A stretch of DNA of 64,000 nt from Setaria digitata (GCA_003640385.1 RCAB01000367.1:1-64000); one strand, 5' to 3'; counted from the first letter of the stretch, positions 26,498 to 40,343 are shown. Translations and numbers: made by a program. The notes: a model not told the origin generated them from the sequence alone.

Positions 26498-26613
26498 TGT
26501 AGTTATAAGAAAATAGGGACTAAGACCCTTCCGGATGATGAACGATAGTTTAGTAGATAGACCAAACATAGCTAGACTGAGGCACATTTTATACAGATAG
26601 ATTAGGGTGTACA

Positions 26614-26663
26614 GACACACACACACACACGCACACACACACACACACACATACATACACACG
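26614..26663. repeat. AC microsatellite
   Basis: (AC)n with one GC and ATAC interruptions. With the TG tract 120 bp to its left it forms an inverted pair (TG then CA). Confidence 0.9.
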
Positions 26664-29600
26664 CAAAACAATAGTAATTGAAATGTAATTCTTGCGGTTT
26701 ATATTTTCCTCTTTCTTCTCTTTCACCTTCCATACTCCCTCCATACATTTCTTCGGCTTTTTTATTCCCCCGCACTTCCGCGATTTTCTCCCATATTTTC
26801 CCGGTTTTTTTTTTTTTTTTACATTTTCTACTACCATCTTTCTGCTTTTTTTTTTTTCCTTTCCACTTTTTCCTCTCCTCTTCTCTCCAAATTTTATATT
26901 ATTTATTTATTTTTTTTTGCATCTTAATTTAATCATATTTGAAAGGTGGCAATAATAACAGTGTAAAGAAACAAATAAAATGAACAAAAAAAAAAAAAAA
27001 AAAAAGCAGAAAAAGAAGAAAGGAGCAAATTAGAAATTGAAATTTAATTAAATTTGTTAAAATAAATAATGGACGATAAAAAGAAAGGAAGAAGAGAGGA
27101 ACAGGAACGAAACAACAACAATAAACAAATAGTAATTCAATTTCGAATGTGTTATAACAACAGCACGAATAAAAAATGAGGTGGGGAAAAAAAAAAAGAA
27201 AAAAAAAACGAAGGAAAAGTATTAAGTATTAAACAATAAATATTCTTTTTATCTAAAATCTAATTTTATATCTAATAATATAATATGTATATATATTTAT
27301 ATTTATTTATTTGTCTATACAATAACAATAATTGCATAAATATAATCTTTGATATAATCTTACTGTACACTTTTGTATGTTATACATATTTTATTCATAC
27401 GTATAATAATCACTGAATAACAACTTTTGATCATACTGTATTATTTATCAATATATTTGTATTTTTCAATATACTGTATTATTTGTCAATATTTTTCTCT
27501 TTCTATTTACATTCTTCTTCACATAATAGTAAGAGTTGTAGTATTTCAATGGCTAGAATTTCATGAGGCTTTTTCAATCCCAGGTATTCAAATACTGATG
27601 ACAATGATGACGATGATAAGGAAAATGGTGATAATGATGAAAATGGTTATAGCATGTGTTTCTGCATGATTTGTTATTTTTTTCCTTTCTCTTTTAACAA
27701 TCCTTCAACATCCTCTCTTGACACACTATTCAAGAATTACTAATGATTTTCAGTTATTGAAATAGTCTATAACATAGTTTGCTTGTATATCGAAGCCAAG
27801 AGTAAGCTATTTGCAAGAATCAATACCATACCGGGCTACGCTACACTAGACTGAGCTAGGCTAGGCTACGCACACTAGGCTAAGCATCTGTGCCCCATGA
27901 TTCCTTCCTTCCTTTCCCTTCAACATCATCAATGTTGCTGCAAGAAGCAAATGCTTTATTGGCTAAAAGATGTGAAAGATGACAACCATCACAACGGCAG
28001 CAGCAATGACAATCACAATCACAGCGACAATGACAATACCAATGAAAATAACAATAGCAGCGACCGACCACAACGATAATGACAATGATAGCGACAACGA
28101 CAACGATAACGACAAGGAAGGAAGGCCGGAAATCGTCATTCCTAACATTGCAAAATCAACGTCATGCCTACGAAATGTTAGCTTGGCTCATTTTAGGGCC
28201 ATACATAAGCTGTATATAAATCGAAGCATAACAACAAAAAGTAACAAGCCAAAGATTATTACTTATGTAAATAAGTGTAACATTAACTTTAAACATTTTT
28301 ATGTACATCCTATCTATGTCTCTTTTTTATTTTAAATTAATTACTTGGTAAATTGATGTTAATTTTATTATGTTAAAGAAAGAAAAAGTCAGAAAGTCCT
28401 ATATATATATATATATCTATCCTATACATACATATAGGATAAGCCTTAAGACTGCATTAGAATATGATATTTATAGACTTTAGGATTTAGATTTTAGACT
28501 TCTCTCGATACGTATAAACAATATGCTATAACAGACGCGCAGCTAATGAAATCACTCATTAAGAGATTGCTTAATAAATGCACTCATTAGTGATAGGACA
28601 ATTATAATACAATTAATGTGATCATAGCAATGGTAGATAAAGTGATTTTCAAAAAAAGAAAAAAAAAAAAAGGAAAAAAGAATGAATGATTTAAGAAATG
28701 GAATTCAAAATTCCATTGCCTTCTTTTTTTTTGAACTCAATTTCTTATCATATAAATTCAAGTTGGCAAGTTAAATCAAATTTTATAACATGTAAATATA
28801 AAAGACAAAAAAAGAAAAAGAAACGGAGAATGGATTATCAGTGATTAGAAGATAATCTTAAAGAAAGTAATAAATAGAAAATATTGTTGAAACAAACGAA
28901 CAAGATAACAGCTTACTGATAAATCAAATTATGAAGGGAATAATTAATATATTTGCTTATCTGAAATAGATATCCATGGGAGTGTTACAAAATTTTCCAT
29001 GATATGGGCCTTCAGAAGGTATTCTTATATCTAATGATCAGAAATTCGAAGAATTCATTATCCTAAGAGTTTTTTTATCACTATAGTGCACTTATAATTG
29101 TTTAATATATTGATTAATTTATAATTAACATAGCTTTTATAACATTTTTATTACTGCTTAATCTAGCAAAAATAATCTATGCGATTAAACTACAGATTCT
29201 GATCAAGCTACAACAACTTATATTTTCGCCTTCTGATACACGTAACTTTATCTATCAAAAAAAAAAGAAAAAAATCAGTTATGAAATGTTAATTATTATA
29301 TCAAACAGATGATTTTTTTTTTTTTCAAAAATGCTGCTACAATTTAATGGAACAAGCAAATAACTGGAAAATTTCATTATCATCATCAACATCAGAAATA
29401 ATGAAATATTTGACTGATATCATTATTCAAAACTGATTTAATTTTATCACAAAGTTCAATTATATCTCATGACAAGTGCAAAGGAACGGAATTAAGATAT
29501 TTTGCATTAATTTAAATTTTTCGAATTAGTTTGAAGAAAAAAAATAAAAAAACAACACTATAAATATATGGAATGAAATATCTGACAACGAAACATTATT

Positions 29601-29700
29601 GGATAAAAGTAGTGAAATCGGATATCAGATGAAGCCATTATAATATAGCACAATCAGTGAAAATGATACTGACAGTGATAAGAAGGATGAACGATCTGTG
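26664..29700. other. Intergenic DNA with microsatellites and exon-like fragments
   Basis: Pyrimidine-rich stretch to 26930, then AT-rich DNA. 27830-27885 carries CTAGG/GCTACGC units and 27590-28110 GAT/CAA triplet tracts. A perfect inverted repeat with TATCCTATA/TATAGGATA arms and a 6-base loop lies at 28418-28441. Exon-like pieces on the plus strand at 27530-27583 and 27754-27801 are described in the findings. Confidence 0.45.
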
Positions 29701-29706
29701 TGTCTA

Positions 29707-29708
<2 letters not shown>

Positions 29709-29755
<47 letters not shown>

Positions 29756-29786
29756 TAGTGTGTGTTGTATGTATGTGTGTGTATGT
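29709..29786. repeat. TG microsatellite
   Basis: About 50 bp of (TG)n followed by TGTATG variants. Confidence 0.9.
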
Positions 29787-30728
29787 TTAACAGTCATAAT
29801 TATTAACAATTTTTAAGCAGGAGAATTAAATTAATATATATTAACTTGATATATACTTTATGTTATGTATTTATGTTTATGTGTATTAATTGCATATGTA
29901 CAATTAATATACAATTAATATAATATAAATGATAATTATCATATACATGATTTATATTTATACTGAATGATCGAAAGCAACTACTAAATTATAACGGGTA
30001 TTTAAAAATTAACTGAAAAAAGATTTATTAACAACTTATCAACAGCACCATCAAGTTTCTTCCCTTAAATTATTATTTCTGCAGGCAAAACTTTTGAAGC
30101 ATTTTACTTTTTCGCTTTCCCATTTTCTTATAATGAAATATGACAAAAAAAAAAAGATTGAAATAGAAAAAAAAAAAAAAAAAAAAATGAAAAAAAAAGA
30201 GAAAGAAAAAAGAGGGTTGAAATAATAATAAATTATTATTATTATTATTTTTTTCAGTAAATAAAAAATGAATGCCTCTTGTTGGTATTATTATTTCAAA
30301 GAACAAAAAAAAAAAAAAGCCATTAATTTCAATTTTATTCAAATTTAATTTATAATCATAGAAGAAGAAGAAGAAAAAAAAAAAAAAAACCTTATCATTA
30401 ATTGAGCTTATCATTAAGGATAAATATTATTCGACGTATGCTTTTCTTCTGAATAATACAGAAGGGTGGAAACGAGAGCAAAATGAAAAGATGAATTTCG
30501 GATGGAAATGACGGCTGGAAAAGGAGGAGGGAGTGAAAAATTGAAGAACAGAAGGTATGTTACGTCTTCGCTTCTTAGACCGATCAACCGAAAGCCATTT
30601 CGAATAAAATGTTTGGTTGGAATGATGATGATGATGCACAACAGGCAAAAATCATCATCATCCACTTGGAATAGTTAGTTTTTAATGCCTTCTGTTATTT
30701 TACAGTTGTTGTAGTCCTTCACAAGCTG

Positions 30729-30752
30729 AACCTCAACCTCAACCTCAACCTC
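30729..30752. repeat. AACCTC hexanucleotide repeat
   Basis: Four perfect AACCTC copies followed by decayed CTCAACTTC units to about 30783. Confidence 0.85.
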
Positions 30753-30942
30753 ATCTCAGTCTCAACTTCAACTTCATCTCCATCTTCATCCTTTCTTATC
30801 AACATTTTATCTTACTATCGCTGCTACTACTACTATTACTACTACTACTGCTACTCCTTTTTTCCTGCGTTCCTTTTTTTTTTTTTTATTACAGCTATTT
30901 TCTTCGTTCCTCAATCCTTTTTCACTTAAAAATTTATCCTCT

Positions 30943-30945
<3 letters not shown>

Positions 30946-30984
<39 letters not shown>
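30946..30984. repeat. CT microsatellite
   Basis: Perfect (CT)n of about 39 bp. Confidence 0.9.
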
Positions 30985-30986
<2 letters not shown>

Positions 30987-31404
30987 CATTTTTCCCTCTT
31001 TAGTTAGTACCATTGAAATCTTATTCACACCTGTTATCATTATCACTTATCTCCTCCAATCATCCTTTACTAATTCGTCATTATTTTCCTATTTTTACTA
31101 CATGTTAATAAAAAAAGAAAAGGTTAACTAACATAAATTTTCCTTTTCTTCTTTCCATTTTTTTTTTTGTTTTATTTTTTTAACAGTAATGTAAATAACT
31201 GATAATAATAGTAGATATATATATATATATATTTTTTTTAAATACATTTATCACATCTATTTATTTAATCATTACTTATCAATACTACACACATATACAT
31301 ATAACAATCAGTTAAATAGATGAAAGTATAGGAGAAAGTTTTAGTTCTTCAAACTAATACAACCAAAGCTTCCTCTAATCACATACTCATCAATACACAC
31401 AGCT

Positions 31405-31406
<2 letters not shown>

Positions 31407-31461
<55 letters not shown>
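31407..31461. repeat. CA microsatellite
   Basis: Perfect (CA)n of about 54 bp. Confidence 0.9.
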
Positions 31462-31463
<2 letters not shown>

Positions 31464-34400
31464 AACTTATATCACACCGTTTCCTCACGGGAAAAGTTTT
31501 GCTTTCCCTTGGAGCAAGATTTTGAAATTTCACAATTCACAAACGATCCATCGAAATCGTTCCTGTTTTTCCACTTCTATCTAATACTTCTTGTAGCCTC
31601 TTCTTTCTCTCTTCTATTATTATCATCATTATCATTATCACCTTCATCATCATTTTTAACTTTTCCTGCTGTAATTTTCACTGATAATAATTGATCCATA
31701 TCTGCCTGACCACTTATTTCTTCATTCCGATCGATATATATTTATATCACATGATTATGGATGTATTTGTGTGTTTATGATTATTTCCAGTAGTTTCCCG
31801 ATTTCATTATCATGCTATTATTATATAATTGAAATTGAAGATGAAAAAAAAATGGCATCGTTGTTATTATTATTATCATTATAACATAGCATCAATATTT
31901 CAATCATAATATTCATACGTCATTATCATAATTATCACCAGCATTAGTATTAATATCATTATCATCTATCATCACTACTACTGCCATCATTATCATCATC
32001 GTCATAACTATCTCCCACTAGCATGATCACCATTATCATCCATCATCTCTGATCATATTTGCGTGCTTAACAAGTAATAATAAGACATTTGTTCTATTTT
32101 TTCTCCTATCCTTTTGAATTTAAAATGAAGATGATTAATTAATAAGCAAGCAAACAATAACAATCCAACAATTGATCAATATGCCAAATCGTTCTAACCT
32201 ATCCGATCAATTGATCTATCCTGATTATTATATGGACATAAATTTTTAGGAAATCATGAAATGCAAGCAAACATATATTGCATTCATGTTATACGATAGA
32301 ATCTTTTCCCCTTCATCTATACAGTAATCTGGGAGCAACTGTAACATGCAATGTTTTATAGAGATGGAAAAGCTTAAGCCTAAAATCGATACTGTAGAGA
32401 GATGCATTCCATGGATACATACTGTAACTGCAATAAAGGAGAAAAGAAGCAATCAAAAAATTAATTTGAAAAAAAAAAAGAGCGGAGATATATTAATTAA
32501 TATAAAAATGGATGAGAATTAAACAATCCCATTTCCTCCACAGCTAAATTTTAATCCTGATATTACTATTTCATGACTAATTAATTGATAAAATTCATAA
32601 AATCGCTATATTACCGTTTTGTTAATTTTGACCATTAAAATAATTAATTTTATCGAAATGAATATTAAGCCATTTTTTTTGTATATATATGTTAAAAATA
32701 AACGATCACTTATCAAATCCTAATATTACCGCAGTAAAGAGCATTTTAAATGTTTGTTACTCATTCAAAGCGAAAAATATGCCCAAAAGAAAAAGTAACC
32801 GGAAAAAAATAAACAACAAAAAGAAAAATGTACAATATGTTGAAGAAATAAAGTGGAAATGAAATAGAAGAAATAATATAAGTGTAAACTGAAGAAATAA
32901 AATTAAAATGATTGACATTTTCTTTTTCTTCTCTTTCTCTTTTCTCTTTCCTTCTTTTGTTTTTGTTTTTTTTGTTTTTTTTTTATTTTCTAAAAAATAA
33001 AATAAAAAAAAAACAAATAAATCTCTTAGAACAAAAATAGGAACAACAAGAACAATAACAGCAACAGTGATAATAATCGTAAATGGTAATTACTGTTAGA
33101 AATAACAAAAACTGTTCGCTATTACGCATCAGCAATGAAATGATTATTATTACTAATAATTAATAACTAATAATAACTATGGTAGTAATAATTTATTATA
33201 ATGATAATGAAAATAATAATAATGACAAATAAATAAATAATAATGGTAATAACAATAACGGTTATCATTGTCATTATAATCGTTATAATCATAATAATTG
33301 TAATAATAATGATAATAGTAGTATAGTAGCAGCAAGAATTAAACAACAGCGTGCGGTACAGTGTGCCAGGTTGTCCATCAATCCACATATCGGGTCGGGT
33401 CATTTATCCTTAACTCCTCCTGATACTACATATCTATCTTATTATCACTCCGGTCTTCCCTCATCCATTCTGATGAACATTTGTCAGTTTAATAGTGCTG
33501 TCCCAATAAATGTTGCGCTATTTTCATTTGATACAGTTAAATTTGAAATTTGATGTACAAACGAAACTGAAAGCTATTCATTAAAATCTTCCTCTTACTT
33601 ACTGTTATTATTTGGTAGTTAACTAGCATAAGACTGATAAATATTGCAAGAAACAGGGAGATAGTGAAAAATTACACAAATTATGAATTTAAAAAAAAAA
33701 AAAAAAAAAAAATAGAAGAAGGAAAGAATGAAAACAATTGAACTGCAATGAGCAACATATTTAATTTTGATCCTCTTAAGTTTAAAGAAATATTTATTTT
33801 ATTTTATTTTTTTTTTTTAATACTTTGTATTATTTTGCCATTTGTTGTTGATAATGCGATAGCATGGTGATAATGTGATAAAACGTTGTAAGAAATTAGT
33901 GATGAATAAACCTACTGGTAATATGATAGTAACATATGATATGCTTTCCGATTGTGATAGCATTTTTTTTTTTTTTTTTTAATAATTAATTCCACATTTT
34001 CGTAAATGGGGACAGAAAAGCAGACTGATGAAAAAGTTTGCTAATGTATGGTAATAAAACATAAAAACATTCAATAATGACTACCAGATTGATTAAGAGT
34101 TGGCCACTATCACTGCTAATAATTAGCAGCTACATAGCTGCAAAAGATATTTGCTAAAAAAAAAAGGAAATGATAAAACAAAACATATTACATTGAAAAA
34201 GTTAAGGCGAATAATTAGTAAGTATTATTTGAAAATTTTAATGCTAATTAATAAATTACGATCAAGTATTTGGTTGGGTAATGTAGTCAAAAAATCAATA
34301 AAGAAATAATTAAACAAGAAGAAAAAAATGAAGACAAAAAATGAAAATTAACAAATAAGAAGAAAGAAAGAAAGGAAATGCAAAAATTTGGAGCAAATTT

Positions 34401-35192
34401 GGTAATTTAAAATTTGAAAATTAATTGTTGCAATACGTTTTTTTTTTTTTTTAATTTTAATTGCCATTTCCTTTTTTCATCATCATTTGAAAAATTATTA
34501 AATTGCCAATTGAAAATGCATGCAATAATTAAGTATGTATGTTGCGTTTCCAATAAATTTTAAGACAAACAGATGGTTTAATCATATCGGTGAAAATAAA
34601 AAATTGTCACCTTTGGATGAATGTATGATGCATACAATGAATTAATCCAAATAATATGGAGAAAAAAAAATTCTTTTTTTCTTTACGGAATAGGAAATGT
34701 TTCGGTGGTAACATCAATTGCATATATTTAATGAATGATTAATTAATTAGTCAGTTAATTGAAAAATATTTTGCTGTTCTGATGGAAAAAAAAAAAGGAA
34801 AAAAGAAATCTAGACTCAAATATTTTAAGCACTGAAACTATCAATGTTTATTTTAGTAATGGATTACAATTATTTTAACTAACCAAATTACTGTAATTTG
34901 CAATCATAATTTCCCTTTATGACATTGATCAATTAATTAAGTGGAAATACATATAATTAAAAAGAATTGAAAAAAAGTGAAAATTAGATCCAAAATATTT
35001 CAGATATTTCATTTCGTTTTCATCCATTTTCTTTTCAGTCATATTAAGTTTATGCAAATATTGTAGACAAATGATTGTCAGTTTGAGCGAAACGGCAGGT
35101 GATGAATAATGGATGAGGAGATTTGAAATTTGATAAATCTTTAAATATGTGAATTTCGAGATCTAATCGTTCACTATAAAAGTGACTTTTTT

Positions 35193-35223
<31 letters not shown>

Positions 35224-36300
35224 GAGTAATATCCATGAGAAGAAATAAATTTGATCGATTCTTATTTTAGTTTTAATTGTTTTTTTCCTCGTAAATTATA
35301 GTTTCAAAAGTTTCCAAAAGTAAAAAATTAATTCGAAATTATTAATATTAAATGCATATGCTTGCATTTTTCCTTTTTTTTTTTTTGTTTTTTTACAATT
35401 ACATCGATGATGTGAATTTCTTCGCATTCTTGTATTTTAACGCTATACTTTATGCAAACATATCATTGATTGTTTTTTCAGAATAAAGAAAAATTATCAG
35501 AATTGTTTAGATTTCATTATTTAGGATATGGAAAAGATATTCAGTGAGATCAAGTTGGGTACACCTGCTCCGTTATCTGTTAATAGTTCTATTTGATTTG
35601 TAAGTTATAAGTAAAGTAAAATTTCTAGAATTGTAAGAGATTTTCAAAATAAAAAAAATTAGCTATTTAGATCATTTTCATTGCTAATTATCAGCTAGGA
35701 GCAAGTTTTTCGAATGATGCGAGAAGAAAAGAAAGAAGAAAACAAGGAAACCTTATGAAAGTCAAAAATAAGGTATAAATTTTTCAATTTCAACGCAAAC
35801 AATTACTTGTAAATGGAAATAAAAACTTTAAAAAAAAGTACAATTTCTAGTTTCTTTACGAATTCAATTTTAAAGCAAACGGAAAATTTTTTCATCTCGG
35901 TTTAATTGTGTTATTTTTGCCGAATTATGATTCGGAAATAAATTTAAAATTTATTTTGGACATATATATTACAAATTTATTTGTTTTTTTCATTTACAAA
36001 AGAACAAAGAAAGGAAAATTGCCCAAATTGCTATGCAAATTTTAATAAATTAAATAATTTTCAGCCCACAAAAAGTTCCAATTTATAAGACAAAAATTAA
36101 GTTTTAAATGAATGGTAATGACAGTTTTCTTCGATGAATATTTTTTTCTTTAAATCCAACAGTGATGAAAATATATGCAAAAAAAAATAGAAAAAGAAGC
36201 TGCTATGTTTTCAGGAATTTTCACAGCTGATAAGGGATAATGATATTGGTGATAATGATAATGATACTGATAATGAGCAGTGCTTTTTGGTGCTTATTAA
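31462..36300. other. Intergenic DNA, triplet tracts
   Basis: ATC/ATT triplet tracts near 31615-32045 and AAT/ATA-rich DNA at 33135-33325, then a GC-richer patch at 33340-33540 with short open frames on both strands but no recognisable domain. An exon-like segment (acceptor, 20 open codons, GTGAGA donor) lies at 35482-35543, plus strand. No gene supported. Confidence 0.45.
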
Positions 36301-36330
36301 CAGACAATCTATTGCACATATGAGAGAAAA

Positions 36331-36640
36331 ATGAGTGATAAATTAAACAGTGCGGTAGAAGATAGTGAGGGAAAAAAAGGATTGGATAAATCAAACAGTG
36401 CGGTAAAAGATGGCGGTAAGAAAAGGCGAGCAATAATATGGGAGAAGGCGGGGAGAAAAAGTCTGAGCAAGGATGAGGAAAGACATGGAAAGAGGCGGGG
36501 GAATAATATGAGAGAAAATAGGAGAAGAAGGGAGTGTGATATGGAAGAAGTCGGGGGAGAATCTGGGAGAAGATGGAGTGAAGATCGATCTGGGAGAGAG
36601 CGGGGATTGGTCTGGGAGAATCTGGAAGTCTGAGAGAAAT
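36331..36640. repeat. GC-richer purine-strand island with decayed repeats
   Basis: About 300 bp rich in G and A on the plus strand. AAACAGTGCGGTA occurs twice (near 36346 and 36393), with many GGGAGAA and TCTGGGAGA units. All frames are open or nearly open (plus-strand 36331-36633, two minus-strand frames), the behaviour of a repeat rather than a gene. It resembles the minisatellite at 22.9-23.4 kb in composition, not in core sequence. Confidence 0.5.
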
Positions 36641-37510
36641 GCATGCATTAATATAAAACATCCTTACAAAGTTTCACATCAATAATCAAGTGTGGCATAT
36701 AAATTGCATGTGACAGAGTGTATCTTAAAATTGTAAACAAAATTTGAAGGAAATAAAATGAAAATATTTGTTGCATTATCTGCCAATTCAGTGAGAAAAT
36801 GAATGAGATGAATGAGTAGATTGTATGAATTTGATTGAGAAATATTAATTGACAATATTTATAAATCAAATTTAAATTGGAAATAATTATTGATTTTTTC
36901 CTTTTTAATTTTGAATTTCAAGAAACTCACTGTAATTGCTGAGTTATTTGTCAAGTCGGTAAAATAAATGAATGCAAATGTATATATGTACATGATTATT
37001 ACTGCGAGATAGTAAATGGCAATATTTATAAGTCAAATTTAGATTATTAAAATACAAATTATTGATTTCAATTTTCTCGATTTCGAATTGCGATGAAGTT
37101 GTTGATTTGCATTAATAATTAAGAAGTGCTTATAATTGTAGAAATACCAACAGTCTTTGCACTAAATGATTATGGATGTTTCCAAGTAAAATTTATATAA
37201 TAATTATTATTATAATGAACAGGAGAACATTAGTGACTTGCTACTTTTTCGCCAACTGCTATTAATTTTATTACTTATTAGCAATTTAATTAGCTCTATT
37301 AACTATCGCTGTTGTTGTCTATGCTACTATCAATAACATTACGAATTGTTAATTAGTAATAGCAATAATAAATAATTATAATTATGATGAATTATGTATG
37401 AAAAGAGAGAATAAAATGATTATAGCATAAAAGAGGTAAAACTAAAAAAAAAGAAAATTTCACCCACAATAATCTGAATGTTTTCAAAGAAATGACTATT
37501 TTTAATACCG

Positions 37511-37541
<31 letters not shown>

Positions 37542-37849
37542 TTCCTTCTTTTTTCTCTTTAATTCCAAAGATTATTTTAAATGGATAACAAATTTCAAGA
37601 AATAATTCAACATCTAGACCAATGGCTAAGGTTAATTTTGCAAAATGAACTATGAATTAATTTCAAATAATCAGTCCTTCCCAGAATTCATGAGAAGAAA
37701 AAAACTTAACAAAAGTTTTTTTTTTTCTTTTTCTTTTCCTAAATTTTTCAGATAAATTCTGAATAAAAAAATTGCAAAATGTCAATTTCACCTTCGAATA
37801 TTTAAAAAAAAAAAAAAAGTTTTTTTGATTAAAGTACTAAAAAGTATTT

Positions 37850-37880
<31 letters not shown>

Positions 37881-38129
37881 TTTTCACTTAATCATTTTGA
37901 ATTTTAAGAGGAAAAAATAAGAACGAGGAAATTGTCGTTTTATAAAAATTATATTCGAATCAACCCAATTTCTTTTTTTCTTTCTTGTTTACAAAAGAAG
38001 AAAGAAAAAGGAAAGAAATTATTGATTGGTTTAAAATTGATAAATGAGCAATAAACAAAGTTGTTGCTAAAATTAGTGCAATAAAGAGAAGCGATGAACT
38101 GATTAAGAATGTGAAAAATAATTGTAATA
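36641..38129. other. AT-rich intergenic DNA
   Basis: Only homopolymers and AT-rich unique sequence; nothing supported. Confidence 0.5.
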
Positions 38130-38235
38130 GTTGTTGCTGTTTTTTCGTTGTTGTTGTTGTTGTTGTCGTTGTTGTCGTTGTTGGTATCGTTGTTGTTGTT
38201 GCTGTTGTTATTGTCGCTATTCTTATTGTTTCTGC
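38130..38235. repeat. TTG triplet microsatellite
   Basis: TTG units with TCG and TTA substitutions, followed to about 38640 by unusually repeat-free DNA of higher GC content. Confidence 0.85.
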
Positions 38236-39881
38236 AGTTTGATGGCTTGATGATGGAGTAAAACGGTACCAGGAACAGGTCTTATTGCGAAAAATAGACT
38301 AGGCAGAAGGGTATTCATTAGAGAATCGTTATTTGGTCTATCTTGGCCACAATTTATTATCGGCCCTTTATCGACCAAATCTCTCTTTCCATTTAATTCA
38401 CAGTAATTACAAATGTAATATTATTGCATCATGGACCGTACATGCATTCGTACAATGGTTTATAACATATAAATAATCATTTATGAAGTTTGAGTTAATT
38501 TAGACCGTTTGATGAGCCGTATTGTCTGGATGGTTTGGATATTATGAGTAAACCATCAAATATACCACATCTCCGGTTTGATTATTGGACAGAATTATTA
38601 CAATATATATTTTGAAACTATATTAGGCCAAATGATGATAAAGTAATTTATTACTAATTAAAAAAGCGAAATGTATTAAAAGTTAAAAAAAAAAAAAAAA
38701 GAAAGAAAGAGATATGGATTCAATTCTGAACAGGTCCATAAAAAAAAAAGATTAATTAATTAGTATAAATGAAACATGTGAGCTCCTGGACAGCTTCAGA
38801 AAAAAGACTAATTAATTACAACGATTGAAATGTGAGAACATGGGAAAAGGCGATAAAATAAATGAGAGAGAAAGAGACAGGAGATGAGAGAGAAAAAGCG
38901 AAGTATTTTTTTCGGCAAAACAGCTGTGTTTTCAATTATTTTTTAATTAAAAAGAAAAAAGCAAAAATGTGAAAAGAAACTGTGAACTTGTTTCTTTGCA
39001 TGTTAAATTTATTTTTTCCAAGTATTTTATTTTTTTTGAAATAAATTTTCTTTTCTTTCTTTCATACTTTGGAAAAAATTAATTTTCCTTATTACATGTC
39101 ATAGGCAATTTTTCATTCATTTTAATTACGTAAGGAATATTTCGATACTTGAGCCTAACGCAAATATCGCTCATGTTTTTTATTCGTTTAGTGCAAAACT
39201 TTAATTTGATTAAAACTCCGATCTGTAACTTACAGTGTTTAGTTTAGTTGCAAATTTGTAACAGAAAATAAATTATATGCAAAGACTAATAAAATTGTAA
39301 TTTAGCTAAGACCTGGAAATTGTAAAATTTTCCAAGCGAACGGTAAATTTTGAACGATGGAAAAAAAAAAACTCCAAATTAAGAACAGAAGTGTAAGCAA
39401 TAACTCTTAATCAAACTGTAAATTAGCTATAGATTAGTGAAAAAAAAAAAGAAATTTCTTTTTTTTACTAATTTAAAAAAAGAAAAAGAAAAAAAAGAAA
39501 AAAAAAGAAATTAATAATTTTATTAATTGTATGCTGAAATTTTGAATCAATTATCAACAGTGAATTTTGCAAATATGCATCCANAAAAAAGAAAAAAAAA
39601 GAAATTAATAATTTTATTAATTATATGCTGAAATTTTGAATCAATTATCAACAGTGAATTTTGCAAATATGCATCCAAATTGATAATATGATAATTATAT
39701 CAATTAGCTAATAATAGCGGTACGATTATTTCCTTTTTCCGATTTCCTCTTTTTTTCCCCTGTTTAAATCGCTTTGCCGAATAACAGTCTTATTCCGATA
39801 ATTAGCTCAATTTCATTCATTCTTTCATTTTATTTTCTATCCATTCCACTCAATCCTTGGATCATTTCGTTCAATTTCCAG
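38236..39881. other. Repeat-poor patch then AT-rich DNA
   Basis: 38240-38640 is non-repetitive and GC-richer than its surroundings but has no long open frame, so it could be a regulatory element or an old insertion. The rest is AT-rich. An assembly join lies at 39584. Confidence 0.4.
39491..39677. repeat. 93-bp direct duplication flanking a single N (assembly join)
   Basis: 39491-39583 and 39585-39677 are identical except one base (39529 G versus 39623 A), separated only by the N at 39584. This is the pattern left when two overlapping contig ends are placed side by side. Confidence 0.85.
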
Positions 39882-39941
39882 CAAAAATTGATTATCCAGT
39901 TGGCCTCTGGGACGTGAAAAGCAAATACATACAGTTTGTCG
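39882..39941 (+). other. Orphan exon-like segment
   Basis: A 60-nt segment between an ATTTCCAG acceptor and a GTCG|GTAAGC donor. One frame is open (phase 1 to 1), reading KIDYPVGLWDVKSKYIQFV; the other two contain stops. Base use is richer in G and C than the flanks. It looks like a real internal exon, but no neighbouring exons were confirmed and the peptide matches no family I recognise. It could be an upstream alternative exon of the zinc transporter or part of an unseen plus-strand gene. Confidence 0.35.
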
Positions 39942-40343
39942 GTAAGCTTAATTGCTTGATCCTTCTTTTCTCCCTCTCTCTCCCTCTCTCTCTGTCTCTC
40001 TCTCCCTCTTTCTTCTCTCTTCTCCTCTCCCTTTAATTAGACTGATGAATGGCTATCTTTTTAGTGTATTTTAAGATAAAAATTAGTGTCAATTAAACAA
40101 TATATAGGATTAAGATTTCCCTTTTCACTCACTCTCTATCCTTATTGGAATAAAAGAGAAAATTCAATTTATTAATTAATATTAATAGAATAACTTTGTG
40201 GATGAAATAGCAACCATTTGAAGAGAATTTCGAATTTCAATTCAGATATTTTTTGAAATCACAATATCTGTGTGGAATGTATGTATATATGCATTCAAAT
40301 GGCATATGTATATGCCATTTTTGTTCATATATATATAAATATA

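Noticed and set aside
30414..30665. Overlapping minus-strand ORFs of 73 and 83 codons
   Set aside because: Open in two frames over a GC-richer patch, no domain and no repeat-free start; insufficient support.
36221..36661. Overlapping ORFs of 85-146 codons on the minus strand and 100 codons on the plus strand
   Set aside because: All derive from one purine/pyrimidine-biased repeat island; several frames open at once argues against coding.
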